Below are positions 49,945-64,000 of a DNA stretch of 64,000 nucleotides, piece by piece. Every line of letters begins with the position of its first letter. The first letter of the stretch is position 1. Made by a program: the position numbers and the translations under genes. Below the pieces are notes generated by a model, which was given only the letters and a program-made list of their open reading frames with translations, did no database searches and was not told the DNA's origin. Source of the stretch: Epinephelus fuscoguttatus (Eukaryota > Chordata > Actinopteri > Perciformes > Serranidae); the NCBI RefSeq assembly GCF_011397635.1, contig NC_064771.1, forward strand, positions 18,353,379-18,417,378, given 5' to 3'.

Positions 49945-52900
49945 ATCAGTCAATGAGAATGTGTATGTGTGGAGGGGGCATAAGTATACAGCAAGCAGCA
50001 GCAGCAGCAACCCACTGTCCAACCACAGCACACCATAAGGACAGAAACGGAGGTCTTGGTGGGGATGGAGCGACTGCCGCAGCAAGCCAACACGCCGTCT
50101 GCAGTCATTTTGACATGGCCAGACTTTACGTTCTTGCAGGTGACACCATCAGCCGGTTTGAGTCGAGCGCAGACCATCCTGGTCACACCAACTTTTCCCT
50201 GCAACAATTTAAAGTGGTTTCGTCTCGTCGTAAATCTTTGGTTAGAGTACACTTTAGAGTGTCTCCCCACCAGAGGAGGCCTTTCACACAACAAACAGCA
50301 GGTTGTAATATATACACGTATGATTGTAAGAGACAGCATGAAAGAACTTTTAGGTACAGGCATATGGATGGCAGCTGATATGCAATCGAACATTTGCATA
50401 TAGAAAGCATTTGTCAATAATTACAGTACTGCAATTCTCACCCATATCTTTATTTTTCCGACAAAAATATTCCAAATACCATCTGCAAACACCTCAGAGA
50501 GACAAATCAGTTATCTCTTTTAACCTTCTTGCATAAAAAAGAGGGACAAAACTTTTTCTGAGGCCTGTAACAGATAGTTTCTTCTTCCCCAAATGCCAAG
50601 GTAGACGAAGCATCAAGGATTTGTTGTCTAACGTGTAATAACGCCAGACGGGGAGTGTTTAGTTACAGCTAAGCTATTTCAGTTTTTTATAAGTATTTTT
50701 TAATGCATTTCTGTGTTTCATTATAGTCACATTAAAAAAACACAGGTATCATTGACAGGAAGTTATGTCATGTGACCAGTAATCAGGAAGTTAACAAGCA
50801 TGACTGAGAGATCATTGTTTGATTGTTTCTCAGCTAATCCAGCAACATCTGCATCCATCACATGCCTCTGGGAGCATTGTGGGTACGTATTGTTTGTTTT
50901 ACTGTTATCTGCAAGTGCAGATCATTATTTTGGCAGCAGCTTAACATTCTGTTAACTCTGATGTTAGAAATCTACTAAGTTACTATTGCTAATGACTACA
51001 CTGTTCCTAGGCCACTGGAAGTTTATGTGTGAAATATTATAATAAATAAACAGTGTTGAGGGGGTTACTTTTAATTGATAAACTTTATTTATATAGTGCC
51101 TTTCAACATACAGTTACAGAGTGATTTACAGTAAAACTAAACACATTTAAAAACTAAAACGTCATAACATGTCACCAAGGTAAAGACTTAGAGAAAATTA
51201 GAAAATTAAAGAATGGAAAATGTATTTCACTACAGATAACTGAGTAAATGCCCTAACATGTAAATTGTAACATATTCCATTACCTTAACTGAGTAATATA
51301 TTCTAAATACTTTGGATTACTAGTAGAATACTTCAAAACCGTCTCACTGAGGATATTTGGCTGGGTCTTATGTGCCATGCCAAAAACAGACGACAGTGTC
51401 CCGGCTGTGCATCTCCTCTGCCATTGTCCTGTGGCAGGTTCACTGCAAACACTTTTTTAACCTGTTTATTGGTAAAGCATGTTGTATATGAATTTTACAT
51501 CATGTCCTAACAGCAAGTGAGTGTAGCTCGCTGTCCACATTGAATCTGATGAATATGAGCTTCTGTTACGTCATGTAAACAAACCATGTACCCATCAGCT
51601 GTGCGCTTCACTGGCGACATAACCACTTTGGTGAGATGGTATTGGTATCTTTCTATGTTTGTACTTTTATACTGTGCTATTTACTGGAAACGACATGTAG
51701 CCAGCAGCAAGTAGGTTGTTATTAGTGATGGTCATCTACCAGAAACTTTCAGCTCCCTGGCGATCACCTTCCAGCCAGCTGCCATCTGGGTTTAGGTTTT
51801 TTTTTTTTTTTAAAGATTTTTTTTAGGGCATTTTGCCTTTATTGGACAGGACAGGTAAGTGTGAAAGGGGGACAGAGAGAGGGGGGATGACATGCAGCAA
51901 AGGGCCACAGGCTGGATTCGAACCCAGGCCGCTGCGGCAACAGCCTTGTACATGGGGCGCCTGCTCTACCACTAAGCCACCGACACCCCTGGGTTTAGGT
52001 TTTTGTCGCTAAATGAGATGTTAGAATCAGCCATTCTTCATCCCGTCAGCTAATAAATAGAAACAGGATGTCCGACAAAGCTTCCCTCAAAACAGCAGCG
52101 CTGCGTCGCTTGCATCCTGTTAGAAAATTTCAGTTGAAAACAATGCAATCAAACACTTTCTTTCTGACACTTGTTCACCCCGCATTCATGCAGGACATGG
52201 TATTAGAGCAAAAAAAAAAAACAATAATTACTTAAAGTAATCTATTTTAAAGACTGTATTCAGAATACAACTAATTGAAACTGTAACAGAATACGTTCAC
52301 TCTTATTTCTGTCATTCTGTTATGTTGTTACTCCCCAGCCCTGTAACTAAATGGAAAGATGATTAATTGCATGTTAAGATATAATCCCATATACTTCATT
52401 TGAACTTAAGTATACAACAAATACATACAATCTGTTACAGATTTGAAAGAAAGGGTGAGAGGCAATTCATTTTGAAGATTGAGTTGGTATATTTGTGTGT
52501 ACATGTTACAAGCATGCAGAGAGTTATGCTTTTTGTATGTTTTATCTTGATGCTACGAAGCATTTATCTGCCTGTCAAGATTTACACATCACATTTACAG
52601 AGGGCAGATTTTAAAGTTAGTCTTTTATTTTAACCCATCATGACTGATAGAGAAAAACCTGACAATGGTTTATTAACTGCACTGTGATGGCACTGATAAC
52701 ATGGATGGCTCTATACCATCATCTATAAGAATGACTGCCTTGTTAGAGAAGATGTGTTGTATGTTCAGTGAAGTTTGTGGTACGTAAAAATAGGCCAGTA
52801 GGAAATAATTAAGTGCAATGCAGAAGAAAAAAAAAATCAGCAGAGACCAAAATTTGTTCCACATCTACAGTGTGGTGACACTTTCACCACACGAACTCTG

Positions 52901-53013
52901 CCACAATCGTCATGATGTTCTATGTAAGTACAACCTTTGCTAAATGATTTAAAAGACAAACATAACCCAACACAACAGAAGAAGACATAAGAAGTTGTGT
53001 GCGCAAAACCCTG
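49945..53013. other. Intergenic region
   Basis: No gene that I can support. A LINE-type 3' end in inverted orientation is suggested at 51070-51140 (CTTTATTTATATAGTGCCTT). A SINE lies at 51802-51988. The 49929-50410 stretch is open in several frames but has no recognisable domain. A candidate poly(A) signal for the downstream minus-strand protease gene is AATAAA (minus) at 52669-52674. Confidence 0.45.
51802..51988 (-). mobile_element. tRNA-derived SINE with 16-bp target duplication
   Basis: Read on the minus strand it starts GGGGTGTCGGTGGCTTAGTG with an A box (TGGCTTAGTGGTAGAGC) and a B box (GGGTTCGAATCC). A body ending in AATAAAGGCAAAATGCCC and an A-rich tail follow. The flanking direct repeat CTGGGTTTAGGTTTTT occurs at 51786-51801 and 51989-52004, which marks a single retrotransposition event. 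Confidence 0.9.
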
Positions 53014-61723
<8,710 letters not shown>

Positions 61724-63013
61724 GTGCTGTCACTCACTTTTGCTTTCAGTCAGGGCAGAGTCCTTCTGATTTGGCTGCTGTTATTGTCCCTCCTCAGCCA
61801 CTCGGGTGCACTTTATAAATAAGTACAGTGACCACTCCCTATCCAACTGGGATTTTCTCAGTACCTCATAAATTAATCATTCATGAGAGGTCACATGTGA
61901 TGCCTCCAATCATTTATCAACAAATTTCTCTGCACAAAGTCCTTTCTATCTGGACTGAATTTATTACTGTTTGACTTGCAAAAGTCAAATTAATATAGTT
62001 TGTATGTGTTTTGTCTTGCGTTACTAATATGGTGATATACCGATTTATTGAGCTACAGCGTGACTTAAGTTTACTTTGACGTCTGTTCTCTGCATCTTCC
62101 CCCAAAGGTTTTCTGATGTTTGATGTGGTTTATGTGGTTTTCTTTCTAGTGCCCTGCTGTCAGAATCCTGTATATTAAGTACATTATATTACATCTGAAT
62201 GATTTCTTTCTCTTTTGTCATGCACACAAATATGTGCTCAACCCTCGCAGGCTTACAAGACCGCATTGCAATATTGTTGCAGTGATCAATCCAATGTTAT
62301 CTTATTGCTCAGTCCCCAACCAAAATACTTTGCCTTCAACCCCAGGCCCGCAAAAACAGATTCCCATTCTAAAACATAAATCGGATTTTTCATGGTCATC
62401 CAACCAAAAGATATCAACATAAATGGAAGTCATTTTACTGAAAAGTACATCCCATATGTCTTCATCTGCAGGACAATAAAACAAAAAATGTATCTCGTTC
62501 TCATTTGGGACATGTAACAGTAATGGATTCAAATTATTGATGCATTAATGTGTAAGCATCATATTAGAGCTGGTAAAGGTGGAGCTGACTGATAACTTCA
62601 GCTGACTACATGTAGTAAAGACAAAAGTTTAATTTTCCACTGACGTGTTAAAGGAGCATACAAATAAATGACTGAGGTGAAGTACAGGCACCTCAAATTT
62701 GTGTGTTTGAGATGATGCACAGATATTTTGGTATTGTCCCTTGTTCTCTGTACTGCTCTTCCAGGTGTTGCTGCGTTGGCTGTTAAAATACCTGTGTGAT
62801 TCAGCGTTGATAAAGAAGCATCCACCTCTGTGTTTTTTACATTTTAAGAACTTTTACTTCGTTTCACTGTTGCTTGCAATTATGTAAAAATCTTCCATTA
62901 GAGATGTCAGTTTTTTGGGTTCTTCAATATTGAAGAGTAATTATGATTTTTTTTTAATTATTTCCCTTTGTTGCTGAGAGTCAAATAAGAAAACTGATTG
63001 ATCTTGTCACAAG
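61724..63013. other. Intergenic region upstream of the protease homologue
   Basis: This includes the likely promoter of the minus-strand gene; TTTATAAAT at 61811-61819 (ATTTATAAA on the minus strand) is a candidate TATA box about 90 bases upstream of the start codon. A LINE remnant is listed at 62290-62532. No other gene is seen. Confidence 0.45.
62290..62532 (-). mobile_element. LINE C-terminal fragment
   Basis: The minus-strand frame at 62302-62532 reads NENEIHFLFYCPADEDIWDV and then DIFWLDDHEKSDLCF, resembling the Cys/His segment at the end of fish LINE polyproteins (ExEIHFLFxCP). It is short and isolated. Confidence 0.55.
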
Positions 63014-63279
63014 TCAATCAATCAATCAATCAATTTTATTTATAAAGCCCAATATCACAAATCACAATTTGCCTCACAGGGCTTTACAGCATACGACATC
63101 CCTCTGTCCTTAAGACCCTCACAGCGGATAAGGAAAAACTCCCCAAAAAAACCCCTTTAACGGGGAAAAAAAAACGGTAGAAACCTCAGGAAGAGCAACT
63201 GAGGAGGGATCCCTCTTCCAGGACGGACAGACGTGCAATAGATGTCGTAAAACATGATAAATTAACAGTAATCCATATG

Positions 63280-63316
<37 letters not shown>

Positions 63317-64000
63317 GGTAATGACAGTATCTTACAACAACATTAATGAAAGTAATAATATTATAGTTATAGTTCTGGTTACTGCGGTACAATATGTTGA
63401 AAGTATGTATTAATACCTGGCAGTATACATGTGTGACAATAATCATATGTGTATAATAACAGTAGAAGTATGACTAATGACTAATGATGGCAGCAGCAGC
63501 AGGAGGCATCTGGCAGGACCACGGCAGCAGCACAACCACACACGTCACGCTGTCCAGGCACCGCTGTGATATGAGTTAATCTGAGAGACAGTGGAGCACA
63601 AAGGCTCCGGAGAAGAAGCCGAGTTAGTGACATCCAGAATGGCCGGGTTAGCTAGATGCAGTAATAGAATACGAGAGAGAGAGAGAGAGAGAGAGAAGGA
63701 GAGAAGGGGCCCGGTGTATTATAGAGGGGTCCTCCGGCAGACTAGGCCTAAGTCCTAGGGCAAGCCTGAGCCAGCCCTAACTATAAGCTTTATCAAAGAG
63801 GAAAGTCTTAAGTCTAGTCTTAAATGTGGAGACGGTGTCTGCCTCCCGGACCGTAACAGGAAGATGATTCCACAGGAGAGGAGCCTGATAGCTGAAGGCT
63901 CTGGCTCCTGATCTACTTTTGGAGACTTTAGGGACCACGAGTAACCCTGCGTTCTCAGAGCGCAGTGTTCTGGTGGGATAATATGGCACTATGAGCTCTC
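63014..64000 (-). mobile_element. LINE 3' end, continuing past the window
   Basis: On the minus strand the frame at 63777-63989 encodes the terminal part of a LINE polyprotein (RTLRSENAGLLVVPK, GARAFSYQAPLLWNHLP, FKTRLKTFLF). A roughly 750-base 3' UTR follows and ends in (ATTG)n at 63014-63033. (GA)n runs lie at 63282-63311 and 63674-63696. The 28975-29110 fragment is a short copy of the same 3' end. Confidence 0.85.

Noticed and set aside
49929-50410. Overlapping open frames on both strands that could be a first exon
   Set aside because: No domain, no convincing start or splice pattern tied to a downstream exon, and frames are open on both strands because of base composition. Left unannotated.
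51940-51988. A tRNA gene (A and B boxes on the minus strand)
   Set aside because: Boxes belong to a SINE head: the sequence continues into a SINE body with target duplication and there is no acceptor-stem pairing to close a tRNA. The box-like region at 55216-55290 is rejected for the same reason.

Overview
The window looks like a teleost (ray-finned fish) nuclear genome. Genes are split by spliced introns with GT-AG borders. Introns and spacers are full of fish-type transposons: hAT elements with 8-bp target duplications, Tc1/mariner, a THAP-domain element, LINE 3' ends and tRNA-derived SINEs. There are no operons and no prokaryotic features. All calls come from reading the sequence; no database search was run.

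Layout. (1) 1-6.4 kb, plus strand: the 3' part of a polyserase-like gene with at least four trypsin-type domains. Three are nearly identical at the DNA level (the first is cut by the window edge) and the last has lost its catalytic triad. (2) 6.4-9.3 kb: an 8 x 49-bp minisatellite and a hAT element with a THAP-domain element nested in it. (3) 9.65-32.0 kb, minus strand: a complete 30-exon integrin alpha gene of the leukocyte alpha-M/alpha-X type with an inserted A (I) domain. The reconstructed frame is open for 1,133 codons plus a stop. (4) 32-35.6 kb: intergenic. (5) 35.6-41.2 kb, plus strand: fructose-bisphosphate aldolase A. Its last three exons and their flanks are repeated head to tail at 43.4-46.9 kb, with large arrays of a ~20-bp minisatellite in and between the copies. 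(6) 47.5-49.9 kb: a TA-flanked Tc1/mariner-superfamily element with an intron-containing but frameshifted transposase. (7) 50-53 kb: intergenic, with a SINE. (8) 53.0-61.7 kb, minus strand: a six-exon secreted, probably GPI-anchored serine protease homologue that has lost both the catalytic His and Ser. (9) 61.7-64 kb: intergenic, with LINE remnants.

The gene set (polyserase/prostasin-type proteases, an alpha-M/X-type integrin, aldolase A) matches the content of human 16p11.2 (PRSS36, PRSS8, ITGAM/ITGAX/ITGAD, ALDOA), so conserved synteny is likely. The genes do not form one pathway. The integrin would act on leukocytes with a beta-2 subunit, aldolase A is a glycolytic enzyme, and the proteases are cell-surface or secreted proteins. 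The observations most worth following are the two independently inactivated protease domains, the partial tandem duplication of aldolase A, and the THAP-bearing transposon family.
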